Positions 29,778 to 42,185 of a DNA stretch of 64,000 bases are shown here, in pieces. The first letter of the stretch is position 1. Each line of letters begins with the position of its first letter. A program made the translations under genes and the position numbers. Source of the DNA: Ecdyonurus torrentis (taxonomy: Eukaryota > Arthropoda > Insecta > Ephemeroptera > Heptageniidae); assembly GCA_949318235.1 (NCBI GenBank), contig OX439129.1, forward strand, positions 33,179,254 to 33,243,253, in the 5' to 3' direction. The notes beneath the pieces are model-generated. The model was not told the origin of the DNA. It did not search any database and saw nothing but the letters and a program-made list of their open reading frames with translations.

Positions 29778-30834
29778 ATATATACATACACGTATATATA
29801 TACTGTATATATATTTCCCAGATAGCCCGAGGATTTTCTTATTTCTTAAATAAAAACACAAACCATATTTTTAATGTTGCTTTTAATTGTGTTGCAATAT
29901 ATATTATAAACGGCATTATATATATAACAGCAACAAATTCATAAAATAGAGTTTTCAAATGTCTTTTATAATATAATGTATTTAATACACACATTAATCT
30001 AATTAATAATCCTTATTTTTTAGATAATCTTGGTTACAAAACATCAATAAAGTCACAACAATACGAGTACATTCGTATTATTTAATAACGATTACAATAA
30101 TGAACAATGAGATTTTTTTATTATATTATATTCAATATGCGCATACAAATTTTAATTTTGAAAGCAGAGCAGGAAGTTCCAATACTTACCATACATAAAA
30201 CGTGGGTGTATAAAATATGAGCAAAATATACAATACTTGGCACTGTATTTTAGTATAACTTTTTTTTTTTTTTTTTTAAATAAAAGTAGGCCACAATATC
30301 AAATTAATTTCATCTTGAGCACAAAATAATAAAAAATTAAAACAAAAAGGCAAATAAAAATTATGGATATACACTAAATTTTTTGGAATATTTTGAATTC
30401 AAAATATTATCTAAAGCATATTTTTATAATATTCCCCCTTCATATTAATATGAAATAAAATGCATGAATGCCAATATATTTCTTTTTGAGAGCACACAGG
30501 GGGAAAAAATACATATTTTGGATTTTAAACCAAGACTATACTAGAGTAAATAATGTCATAGTAAGCAGTAGCAAACAAAATTAGGCATTATTATGCACAA
30601 AATTAAGCAGTTGCAATGAACACAAACTATTAGATTTTTTCAGAATTCAGTCATTTCAATGCTTTAATATGGTACAACTTTTATAGAAAATTCGTCCAGC
30701 CTCAATTGATTCAGTTCTATGAAAGTTTATACATACAGATACATTGTAAGAACATAATTAGAAGTCTCGAGTTGTATATATTATATACGTAGGTGCACAT
30801 TAAAAATTCTTTGGTATAATAGCAAACAAAATAC

Positions 30835-30867
<33 letters not shown>

Positions 30868-32466
30868 AAAACCAAACATCACAAAGTGCTGAATAACACA
30901 AAAAGCATATTTTTCTTTTGAGAAAGCTTTCAATTATTATCTATGTATTAGCCACACTAATATAAATTTTCAAAAATTCTTATATTTTATAAATCAGATT
31001 AAAAGAGATTCTATAGAATATATATATTATTATATAATATTTGCTAGCATCACTACAAAAATTTAGACAGAAGCAATCATTCTAAATTTATACACCTAAT
31101 GAACTGAAACAGACGCACTAAAAAAAAATAACAAGAAATGTTTTTAGAAGCTGCAAAAACTGTTATAAACCATTTTGTGTTATACAAGACGAGGTGTCTC
31201 ATTGCAAGCATATAAGCATAAAATAATCATTGGTTACGTTCATCACATTTAAATAATTTTTATGTTAAACATGACTAGTTATTATTATTTTCTTTCTTTT
31301 AATTGATTCTGAGATCAATAAATTTGTATTGTGATGTGCAAATCACAGGTAAAACATAACATTAAAAAACAACAATTAACCCTTGTAAGTAGCAACCACA
31401 AGTTTGTTATTTCATTGTTAATTGTTTATCTGAAAATATAACTAATTAACATAATATTTTCCTATTTTTTTTTCCATTTATGTAGTAGAGTATTAAGAAA
31501 AACCAAGAAAAAGTAAAAACAATGAAAATAAAATTTGAGATCGATATTCACAATCAGTTTTTAGTAAAATTATAATAGGAATGAAAATAACATTATTTAT
31601 AACAAAAATATTTTAAAATTTCTTTGTAAAATTGTACCTGTAATTTGAGTTTTTAGTAACTTTTGATATATTGAATATTATTATAAAGAGACGTAATTGG
31701 CAACAATGTTTTCAAATGACATACATGTGGCACTTCAATGTAATTTTTTTCCCTTTCTTTTCAATGTGGGCAGTGGAATTGACTTAGATATAAACGTGCC
31801 ATTAATGTGATAATATAATGTTTTAAATATTGTTTTTTACTCAGTTTTTAGAGCAGAGATATATTATGTATACTATATTATTTCAAGCCATATTTTGTAC
31901 ATATATTTACTAATGTCTACATTACTAGCCCTGTCTATAAAATCTTGGTTTACTTTATGATTTTATCTGCATTAAAAGTCCAGAATCCTCTTTTGAACTA
32001 AGAAAAATGTATGTCTATCAATGTGCACTGAAAAATCAATAGTAAACCAACATTTAATAGATGGATTTGTAAAAAATTTAGGATACAAAATTTGCAACTT
32101 CATGAATTCTTTGAGTAATGGGCTAGGATGGGAGCGTGAGGGAGGGGGGGGGGGAGTTCTATATAAAGGTTGGTTACCCAATAACAACATTTCTTTTTAC
32201 CCTCATGTAAAAATGATGATTGATCATCAATAAATATTTCTATAATCACATCAGATTTTAATTAGACAGAGGAAATGCTTCTCTTTTTTTCTTTTCTTTT
32301 TAAAGTAATTAACTGTTAATTCACATAACAGAGACAATGCTTGAGAAATTATAGGTATAGTAGAAAAATATCACCAATATAATTAATTAAAAGATCACCA
32401 GGCATTAAAACAGAAAGTTAGGGGCACGTACAAGAATGAATATGAATTAAAATTGAGGGTATAATT

Positions 32467-35400
32467 TTAGTTTAAGTGAGGGCATGGTTGATCTTCGTGG
32501 ATACATTCAATATCTGGGGCATGTGTGCTGTCCCATACACCTGGTCCACACTGCTGACACAGGCCCCTTAGTGAGCATGGAATTCTTCTCATACGACGAA
32601 ACTGATGAAGCAAACCTCGTGCCTAAGTAAATTTAAAATAAAAATTATAATCCTAAATGATGGATACCAATTCAATTGAAGCATACCTTGCGTAGAATAA
32701 GATCTCCATCCATATGCATTGCCAAAGAACTGAAGTGTAGTAGCATCTCATCTGTACGTAAGTCCTGAGCTGCTACATCATCTCCATAAACACAAACAAT
32801 AGCCAGACTGAGAAAGAGATGGAAGTAGTCAGTGAGATAATTGGCCCAGCAAGCCTCCCACATTCTCAGTGCTGCACTCTCAGGGAACTCTCTCTTGAAA
32901 CATCTAAACAAAAAAACAGCAAAAACAACATTGAATTAAACTCAAATAAGTGCATAAAAATAATTTCTCTCTGATTTCTATCATAATTGTACTTTTTTTT
33001 CTTTCTTTCCTCTGCCCTGTGTCAATAAATGACTTTGTAACTAGAATGAGTCACAGTCGTGCAGGTTTATTGTTCTTGTGAGCTTGCAAGAATTGGGAAA
33101 TTTTGGTAGGAGAGGTGGGACATAATGTTGCTTTGCCATATGTTTCTCATTCTACTCTACATCAGCAATCCTGCAACCCAGGTGATACATGTAACATGGG
33201 TGGACATGCTTGTTGGCTATGTGCTCCTGATGAGGCCAAGGACCTGTGTCCATTTATTTTAAATCAATTTAATTAATATATAATATTCTGATTGGATAAG
33301 ATGAAATATATGTTTGGCGAGTTAGGACATGAGATGCTAGGTACCGTTATATACACTGTATTTATTGACACAGTGTAACCTATATTTTTAAAGTCTATTT
33401 TATAATCTTTTACATATAATTTACATTATATAAGTTACATTATTATTTTACAATCTACAATTTTTCAAACAATATGTATTACAGTATGTTTTAATATGAT
33501 TTAAATTTTATTATGTACACTCCCCCGAGATAAATCTGACCTGTTGCGTTAAAGTCTCCTCATATATTTAACATTTGGAGACATGAACGCTGCGGTCAGA
33601 TTTATCTCGGGGGAGTGTACCATATGTTCCTTAACAAATGAACAAAATGCTTCAGTGTTGCTTGAAACTATAATTTAAACAACATATAATTACGTAATTA
33701 GGAAAGGTTAAACCATTTCGGTTTGAATATATAATCAAAGAAAGGATATGAGAAATCATCAAGCGCCTTACCACGATGAGGTCCGTAGCTTGGTGAACGT
33801 CTTAATGGCACAGGTTACACAAATTTTTACAAGTTTACTAAGACGACGTTTCAAGGACAACAGCCCTCTTCTTCAGTTGCTTAGAGTATAGTCTGTACTG
33901 TAGAATTTAGTCTGACTAAGCAACTGAAGAAGAGGGCTGTTGCCCTTGAAACGTCTTACTTATTAGTAAACTTGTAAATATTTGTGTAACCTGTGCCATC
34001 AAGACTTTCACCAGGCTACGGACCTCATCGTGGTTAAGCGCTTGTTGGTTTCTCCTATCCTTTCTTTGATTACATAATTTAACCAATGGACAATCTCTAA
34101 AAACCAGGGGTTCGGACCCGTCACAAAAATTATCGGGTCCGCGGACCCGGGTCCGGGTCCTGAAAAAAAATTGACGGGTCTGCGGAGCCGGGTCCGGACC
34201 CTTTAAATTTTTTTTCGGGTCCGCGGAGCCGGGTCCGGACCCGTCAATTTTTTTTCCGGGTCCGGGACCCGGCTCCGGACCCGATCAAAATCTTCATATG
34301 GGTCCGGGTCCGGGTCCGGCTCCGAGGTTATTATATAAATTTGTAAAATTAACTATAAAATTAATTTGAGATTGTGAATCTAAAAAAGAATGCACAATTT
34401 TTTTTAGATGGAATAACAAATAAATATTTTTTCAGTATAATATGCTTTATTGATTTTTTGTTTCCACTTAACAAAGTGTTATTCATTTCTGCATAAAAAC
34501 AGCTTGTCAGTCATATTCTATGCACACAAATCTATAATAGCTAATATCACAAGCTTTTAGTCAGACATAATATTTAAAGCAATAGCAATAAAAATACATT
34601 AATAGTCAAAATCACAATTTTGATTTACAACACAAGTCATTTTTTTATTTAATGTGTTTGTTCTGATCAACATTATGTCATTTATTTTTTCATTTATAGT
34701 CATTTTTTTTCAAAGTCGGGTCCGGGTTTTCGGACCCTTTTTTTTTAAAGTTCGGGTCCGCGGAGCCGGGTCCGGACCCGTCAATTTTTTTCTCGGGTCC
34801 GCGGAGCCGGGTCCGGACCCGTTAATTTTTTTTTCGGGTCTGCGGACCCGGCTCCGAAAGACCCGTCCAAAATATAGGGTTTTGGCCGGACCCGGGTCCG
34901 GGTCCGGGTCCGAACCCCTGCTAAAAACCTTCTTTTCTCTTATTATACTCTGTAATCATATTTATACTTTGTCACAAGCAATGCTCTCTAAAGCTGTTGA
35001 AATGTAAGACCATATTATGAAATGTATAATATATTGTATAATTTATGTGTTTAATAATACCTAATAATAATAATAAATAGAGCAACTTTGTGTTTCATAA
35101 ATTTTCAATTTAATCTGCTCCAATCGTTCTAATCTTTTATGATTAGGCCTACTGCCTACTGTTTTAGTTTGTTTGTTTTTTTTTGTTTTTTGTTTTTTTT
35201 TAACATTCATATAAGGTAGTTTTACTCACAGTAGAATCCAACGATGAGTAAATAAAAGTTCCATGGCGTCAGTATGGCGCTGTAGGTGCTCAAAGAATGT
35301 TGGTTGCATAACTCGAATCAATTCTCTCAGCAAATTCTAACAAAGAACTTAATAATGAGTAGTTGTTTTTTCTATTAAACATTTTTATTAATTAAATATT

Positions 35401-36946
35401 ATAAAGTTCATTTACTCATAATTAGCATTAAATTTAAACTGTATAGATATTGAACACTTCAATCAGCAGATAAATTTTTTTATCAATATAACAGCAATAA
35501 TGACAAACGTACATGACAAATGTTATATCTTACCAGATTCAAGTCCATGTCAGAGTCTGTAGGAGTGCACACAAAGAGTGCCTTCTGCATGAGGCTGACA
35601 AAACACCAGTAAGTGTCAGCCTCATTCTTCACTTCTGTCAATACTGGGGCCAACAAATCTGACATACCTTGAGTGTAACCAACTTCAGGGTGACTCATGG
35701 CATAGTTTAACAATATATTCCTGCAAACACACAAATGCAGTTGAGAAATAGAGCACAGACAGCTAATACTACTAAGTGGGCTACCCCCCCCCCCCCTCCC
35801 CCTCTAAACAATCAAGTTGAGGGGAAAAACATTGTGGTTAGGATTCATATTAAAGAAAAGGCCAGAAATACCAGCAAGGGCCTTACCACAGTAGAAGTTC
35901 TATGGAGAGGTTGAGGTCTCTCTGATGACGAAAGCACTCAGTTATATAAACATTATAACTCTGTGTTATGTGAGACCTTGACCTCTCCATAGAACTTATA
36001 CTGTGTGGTAAGGCCCTTGCTGATATTTCTATTCTTTTCTTTCATGTTAATTTTTTCTTAACATTACCTATCATCTAAAACTAATGAATATGCTTATGCG
36101 TTAACCTTTCTTTAATAAACCTTAAATTAACTTAAAAATTTTTGTTTGTACATTCCAAAATATAAAGCAAATAATAATAATAATAATGTAATAATAAAAA
36201 TAATAATAATAACTAATAAGATATATCGATCTTGTTGCGAAAAAAAGGCCTATCTCGTATTTTGTCAGTGGAAGCAAAAGGCATATCTCGTTTTTTGTCA
36301 GTGGAAGCAAAAAGCCTATCTCGATAGTTATCTCCATAATGTTTGGGAATGAGATAGGCCTTTTGCTTCCACTGACAAAATACGAGATAGGCCTTTTTTT
36401 CGCAACAAGATCGATATACATGTATACATGAAAGTGAGTCATTGTGGTTGGATATTGCTGGTAATCTATACTTTTCTTTAATATTGATCCCGGCCACAAT
36501 GTGTTTTCCCCACTAAAATTGAATTGAAGTTGGATATGTTAAATTTAAAGGAAAGGATAAAGGAAACAAGCAAGGGACTATACTGTACATTATCAACAAT
36601 ACTCACTTCATTTCATCTACATGGGGATTGTTATCACCAGCAAAGTAGGCACTGCCTCGATCAGTCCTGATCACATCTTTCTCCACCACACACTGGATTG
36701 TACGCATGAAACATTGTTCCTCTTGTCCAGTCATAGCCAGCCGACGTCGACTGTAGCAAATTGAAATAATTAAAATTTACAAGAACAGTAATTCAAATTA
36801 TGTTAAGTGTTAGTACTGAACAGTTATTTGTGTGTACCATTATACTAATATACGCTTGTTCATAAACCAATTATGAGATATCTTGCCCCAAAAATGTGTG
36901 CAGTCTCATTTAAAACAAATTTAGTAATAGTCATTTTGTATGTGTG

Positions 36947-36986
<40 letters not shown>

Positions 36987-38924
36987 AATATATTTTACCA
37001 TCTAATACATACAGCATACATACAAACCATGATAACATAACACTTACGTAATTTCTAAGTATTCTTGTCTATGATCAGCTAATTGCTTCTCCCTTTCCTC
37101 CGTAGTAGATTGAAAAGTGTAGACTTTGAGCAAAAAAGGCCATACAGTGCTGCGTAATGAAGGGTCTAATCCACCAAAGAAAACAGCCTGAAATTGCAAC
37201 ATAAAATTATAATTTTATTTAAGATACAGGATAAATTATATTTTTCATTGATTGGTATGTTACCTTTCTCAGGGCAAGATCATCTTGTACTTGACCTACT
37301 GGGGTAAGTAGCTGCTGCCAGGTAGCTAGGCAAACAGGTGGCACTCGGCCCTCCTCAGGATGCAGTTCTTCTTGACTAACTTCAGGTCTGAAATTACATA
37401 CAATGAAATATACATTTCAAATTGCCATCAGTACAGGTCAAGTAAAAAAAGATAACTTAAATCTTTCATAATTTAAGGAAAACATTTTAAGTTTCTTCTT
37501 CTAGCCACAAAAATGAAATAGTTTAAAATACCTGCAAACCATAAAATGCTGATATGGTCTCAAAGCTCCTTCTGAGCCAGGTTGGGGTCTTAGAAGACAA
37601 CTCCATTCTTGAAGCACCTATAAAATATAATTTTTATCGCTGTAGTACTTTAAGCTTAATGCTCTAAATTGATAACAATTTTCAATCTAATAAAATGATG
37701 CAAGAAAAAAAATGCATATACCTGCCCCAAGCGCTGCAGTCCTCCATGATGAAAATGTAAAATTTTATATTGACTTTCTCTTGATGCCACCACAAGTTGA
37801 CCACTTGTAGAAGCAACTGAGCCCTCTGCTCCACTCGAAAAGAGACGTAGAGAGCGCATTTCACCTATAAAATTGAAAATAATAACATTTATGTTTATTT
37901 ATAAAAATTTCGTGCAATATGTATATAGTTACTGCACTTACTCAGATCTACAGTAAAACGACGACACTTATGAGATCTTCTTCTAACTACTGGAGAAGCA
38001 GCAACACTTTCTGGGAATGTTAAATTATGCTGAACAGCTAACATTTCTGGTGATATCATCCATGTTGGTAGCTCCTCTAAAATACACATTGAAAATTTGT
38101 TAACCAATATTATTTATACCAGTACATTTTGCTAGACAATTCTAACCTGGTCCAAGAGATCTATTATCAAGTAAACTTGAAGCTGAAGTTAAAGAGTCTG
38201 AACGACTCAAGCTATCTGGATGTAGAATAGAAGGGGTTGGTGAGGGTCGATTTTCGTCTAGCTGAAGATTTTGCAGCCTTCCTCCTAGACTGTTAGCATC
38301 AGGGGTTTCCCACAATGATGCACTGTCACTAGATGCTCGTCTAGGGGTACGAAGACTAATATCTGTCTCCAGATCTGATATTTGGTCCCATACAGGCTCT
38401 TCAGTGCTTGGCCATGACAATCCATCACTAACAAACAAATACCTAAATAAGATTTGGTAAGCTCTAAAGGTATATGAATTCACTACCTTGAAAACCCAGG
38501 TTGAGAGCTTCTCTTTTCAACAGTCCACGGACTAGCTCGGAGTGTGGTATTTGGTATCCAGCTTAAAAGTAATGTAGGCCTTCCTTCTGGGTTATTCCCT
38601 CTTAAATGAACCGTTATACTGAGATACCCTGGGTAATGCACAACATCATATTCTTGTCGGAGTAGTGCAGGAGGGTGTACGCAGACATTGTTTTTACCTG
38701 AAATAGAACATTGGAATGAATGCAATAGAATGCTATATATAAGTTGATTTTTTAAGCTGAGAGGAGCTAGTATGAGTATCGGGTCTAAACAAGGTAAAAT
38801 ACTTACAAAATACGACTTCTCCATCATAATAAGGGGGTGTGCTGTGATCAGACTCATCTTCACTATTATTGTGACTGCCCAATATGATGTCTGAAGCTCT
38901 TTTTAAAATGTTTTGTAAAGGCAT
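32467..38924 (-). CDS. TBC1D16: TBC1D16 orthologue, Rab GTPase-activating protein (13 coding exons, 682 aa)
   Basis: Coding exons in transcript order: 38924-38807, 38697-38487, 38427-38147, 38076-37942, 37864-37722, 37617-37532, 37387-37264, 37187-37048, 36750-36607, 35720-35534, 35336-35230, 32903-32687, 32622-32467. All have GT-AG borders, phases match at each join, and the total is 2049 nt including TAA. The protein follows vertebrate TBC1D16 from end to end (human form about 767 aa): an N-terminal region with KNNVCVHPP, a middle region with MRSLRLF, SGQLVVASRESQYK and FHHGG, then a TBC domain at about residues 385-640. Both catalytic fingers of TBC domains are present: Arg441 in VEKDVIR (IxxDxxR motif) and Gln478 in GYTQGM (YxQ motif), so an active GAP is expected. 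By family knowledge it stimulates GTP hydrolysis on endosomal Rabs; the target here is not shown by sequence. Residues about 110-205 are Ser/Pro-rich linker. The 2.3 kb intron 32904-35229 holds three mobile elements. The 5' end faces SAE1. Confidence 0.94.
33515..33620. mobile_element. Short MITE with perfect 27 bp inverted ends
   Basis: The first 27 bp are the exact reverse complement of the last 27 bp (core CTCCCCCGAGATAAATC). If the element proper is CACTCCCC...GGGGAGTG, it is flanked by TA on both sides, as expected for Tc1/mariner-type insertion. The total is 106 bp, with a loop of 52 bp. Confidence 0.85.
33706..34084. mobile_element. Foldback element in a TBC1D16 intron
   Basis: The arms are about 165 bp. 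Matching blocks include GAAGAAGAGGGCTGTTG, present in both orientations, CACAGGTTACACAAAT with its complement, and GATGAGGTCCG with CGGACCTCATC. The ends are GGTTAAA and TTTAACC. A block near the ends (AAGCGCCTTACCACGATGAG) resembles the family with copies at 35840 and 44090. Confidence 0.87.
34105..34920. mobile_element. hAT-like non-autonomous element with exact 8 bp TSD
   Basis: The 816 bp element begins CAGGGGTTCGGACCC and ends with the exact complement GGGTCCGAACCCCTG. It is bracketed by CTAAAAAC at 34097-34104 and again at 34921-34928, a perfect 8 bp target duplication as in hAT transposons. Both ends carry arrays of CGGGTCCGCGGAGCCGGGTC-type subterminal repeats, very GC-rich, around an AT-rich centre. 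No transposase is present: the 117 aa ORF over the right array is a repeat artefact. Confidence 0.93.
35840..36050. mobile_element. Foldback element, GCAAGGGCCTTACCACAG family
   Basis: It lies in the TBC1D16 intron between coding exons 9 and 10. The arms of about 80 bp pair CAGCAAGGGCCTTACCACAG with CTGTGTGGTAAGGCCCTTGC, and TTCTATGGAGAGGTTGAGGT with a near complement. Relatives are at 33706, 36549 (single arm), 44090, 44598 and 59270. Confidence 0.85.
36221..36418. mobile_element. Foldback element with internal 33 bp tandem units
   Basis: Outer arms are near-perfect (TCGATCTTGTTGCG against CGCAACAAGATCGA). Inside, units starting GCCTATCTCG recur at 36248, 36281 and 36314 (33 bp period), then about 1.5 units in reverse orientation. 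The flank at 36166-36215 is an (AAT)n-like tract. Repeated peptides read from this block (YLVFCQWKQKA) are artefacts of the 33 bp period. Confidence 0.88.
36549..36600. repeat. Single-arm remnant of the AAGGGCCTTACC foldback family
   Basis: AAAGGATAAAGGAAACAAGCAAGGGACTATACTGT resembles one terminal arm of the family but has no opposite arm. It abuts the donor side of coding exon 9 (exon end 36607). Confidence 0.5.
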
Positions 38925-39270
38925 TGAATAATGTGACTACGTGACTATCATGAGAAACAGGTCACAATAAATATATTTTACAGGAAATAAGTTTTTTCGT
39001 GATAAAATACTTATCGCCCCCGAGGCAACGCCCCCGTCAGCTGGGTTAATCAGCGCCAGCTGTTAAAAAAGTAAGGCTGACGTATTTTTTTTTATCTGAT
39101 TTTTACACTAGTTTTTTTTAGCATGAAAAAGAACATTATTATTGCGTAAGCTGTTAAAAGCAGGGCTCAAACAGTTCAAGCGGCAAAGCGCAGGCAAAGC
39201 GTGCTTGTGTAGATTATAACTTCATTTATTATAACTTTACAGTGATTTTACTACACTAAACATTGCAAAA
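38925..39270. promoter_or_regulatory. Putative bidirectional promoter between TBC1D16 and SAE1
   Basis: This 346 bp lies between two divergent start codons and must contain both 5' UTRs and at least one promoter. At 39013-39062 there is a GC-rich patch unlike the AT-rich surroundings, with two CGCCCCCG boxes (Sp1/KLF-like) and two CAGCTG-type E-boxes. No TATA box is obvious on either side. Start sites and sharing of the promoter are inferred from spacing only. Confidence 0.6.
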
Positions 39271-41103
39271 ATGGTTGAACACAAGTCCCATGAACTCACT
39301 GAAGATGAGGCAACACTTTACGACAGACAAATTCGACTCTGGGGTTTAGATTCTCAGAAACGGTAAGTCGTATGTATGTATGTTCATTACTCACAAATCG
39401 GCGAGCGCACGCTCTCGATGTCCGATTTGTGATTATAATTATTACATACACATGAATGTACGAATGATAAAATTTCACGTGGACAACGTGAAGCTGAATC
39501 AATAGGAAGTCTTTTTGCATAATATCTATGTTATTAATTTGCTTAACATCCTATATGTACATACATACTCTTTATCTTATATGTATGATGATGTCAAGAA
39601 AATTTGTATTTGTTTCACAGGCTTCGAGCTGCCAAAATTCTGGTGATAGGTATGAAAGGCTTGGGAGCTGAAATCTGTAAGAATATCATTCTTGCTGGGG
39701 TAAAATCACTGATGATGATGGACCATGGAAATCTAAAAGAAGAAGATTTCTCTTACCAGTTCCTTGCACCTCGTGACTCTCTGGGAAAGAATGTAAGAAT
39801 GCATTGCATCCATATTGCAGTTGCACATATACCAACAAATATATGCATATATGATGATGTATGTATGTATGCATACATATGTATATGCTATAGTTACTGA
39901 GTAAACAATAGCTTTTTCACATGAGGATTGCAAGTATTTGTCCGATTGAAGAATGTCGCTGCCAACTCATTGAAAAATCAAATTAACTAACTTCACTCAT
40001 AGTGACATTCTTCAATCAGACAAATACTTGCAACAGCTGTGGTTGTCCCAGTACAGACTAGTTATTATATTGGCAGATTTTGTGATTTTATTATAATTAT
40101 TATTTCACGCAATCTACAAGAAAATAATGTTAAAATAAACAGAAAAACATCTTGATAAACATCCTGATCAATTAATTTTGAAAGACTTGCAAGAGTAGGT
40201 TCAGTGAGAAAATAAACAAACTTGGAGCCCAACAACGAACAAAGTGCTAGTATACGACTGTGTTCCTGTCTCAATTTAACATGCTTACTTATGGGGCAAT
40301 GAAGCAGCTATAACTCGAGTTAAAATTATTTCTCAGAGTTAAATTTTTACTTTAGCTTGCTGAGTCACACCTTTTGTTTTCCTGGTTGTTAAGTCAATTG
40401 AGGGAAAAATAAATTTAACCAAATTGATTGAGATCCAGGAAAACAAAAGCTTGAGGCTCAGAAAGCTAGAGTAAAAATTTCAGCTCCGAGGAATAATTCT
40501 AACTTGAGTTATAGCTGCTTCATTGCCCTATAAGAAAGCATGTTAAATTGAGACAGGAACACAAAATTGTCTGCTAGCACTTTGTTGGTATTGTTGAGCT
40601 GTGAGTTTGTTTATTTTCTCATTAAACCTACTTTTGCAAGTCTTCTAAAAGACAAATAAATTATTTTTAAGGTTATTTAAATGCATATTTACCTACACTT
40701 CATCCTATTATTAATAGATTGCCGAATCTTCCTTGGAGCGAGCTCAACAACTGAATCCAATGGTTGAGGTATCTGCTTGCCCAGATAACTTGGATGACAA
40801 AGCAGACTCCTTCTTCACTGGGTTTGACGTGATCTGTGCAACACAATGCACCCTACCTCAAATTGTTCGCCTGAACCAAATCTGTCGTTTGAATGGGATT
40901 AAATTCTTTGCTGGAGACATCTTTGGATTCTTTGGATACATGTTTGCAGATTTGCAAATCCATGAGTACTCTCAGTAAGTATTCATTGTACAGTGTACTA
41001 TAAGACATATGAATACAGTAAAACCACGATATAGCGAAGTAATTTTGCCGGTCCCGGCGAAATTTACATGTAAAAGTATAAGGAAAACTCGTTATAGCAA
41101 AGT

Positions 41104-41146
<43 letters not shown>

Positions 41147-41651
41147 CAACTTTTTAGCCAAAAATAGGTAATAAATCCAAACTTTCGTCGATACATCGCG
41201 CAATTTCTTATGATAATTCGCCCGGAATAAACGCGCGATAAATAAAAAATTAATAATAAAATTTAAAAAGTAAATGCCATCTTGATCAAATTTAATTAAA
41301 TAAAATTATGTGAAGTGTTGCTGCGTGTATATATGCTGTGCACCATGCATAGGCTGACCAGACGTCCCGATTTTCCCGGGACAATCCCGATTTTGACCCC
41401 TTGTCCCGGCTAAAAATTGAAATGTCCCGATTTCTAATGAAGGGAAAAAAAATACAAAATGCAGGAGAAAAAATGAAAATTTTATTAAAAAATCTATAAA
41501 ACACGCACATAATATTTATTTTAATACATAAAAATATCGTGATTTTTCAAGAACTATATCAATTAATAGCAGAGGTTAAAATCGTTGGCAAGATAAATTA
41601 AAATTAAAGTGCCATTCTGAAATCCTTTTTCTTCACTTTAAGGAAATTTGC

Positions 41652-41689
<38 letters not shown>

Positions 41690-42153
41690 TCTTTGGTAAA
41701 CCTCATTTGCTGGGTAGATAGTTAAAATATTATTAAAAAAAAAAAAAAATCAATGCTATTATTTTTTTAAATTACAATTTTTGGAGCAAATTTTAATAAC
41801 TGTTCAAAAAAAAAAAAAAAAAAAAAATCGCCTTTGAAGCAAAAAAGTTAAATATATTTAAAATTTATGGTTTTAAAAAAAAAAGTGAATAGCTCTATAA
41901 TTTTTTTCTATCGAAAATTTAATTTTTAGATTTTTATTTCAATAATGGCCATTTGAAAAAGGATCGAAATACACTTGCTCCCTGTTATTAAAATTTTTAG
42001 CCTCCGGCAGGGCCCCCTCCCCCACGTCCCAAGTTGCCTCTCTCCTAGGGTCAAAGTGTCCCGATTTTGCCTCTAAATAAAATAATCAGCCTAACCATGC
42101 ACCAAATGTGAAGCACACAAAAAAAAAAATTTGAAAAATTAAAAAAAAAAAAA

Positions 42154-42185
<32 letters not shown>

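Larger units (their letters stand above)
32904..35229 (-). other. Longest TBC1D16 intron, loaded with mobile elements
   Basis: This intron lies between coding exons 11 and 12. From left to right it holds an unassigned GC-moderate block at 33030-33250, the 33515-33620 MITE, the 33706-34084 foldback and the hAT-like element at 34105-34920. The intron interrupts a Leu codon within the TBC domain. Confidence 0.85.

Noticed and set aside
33030..33250. GC-moderate block inside the large TBC1D16 intron
   Set aside because: No open frame with splice sites and no repeat partner in the window; left unassigned.
34654..35007. 117 aa plus-strand ORF
   Set aside because: It reads through the GGGTCCG subterminal array of the hAT-like element.
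36122..36499. ORFs on both strands with repeated FCQWKQKAYL-type peptides
   Set aside because: Artefact of 33 bp units in both orientations; 33 is a multiple of three so every copy keeps frame.
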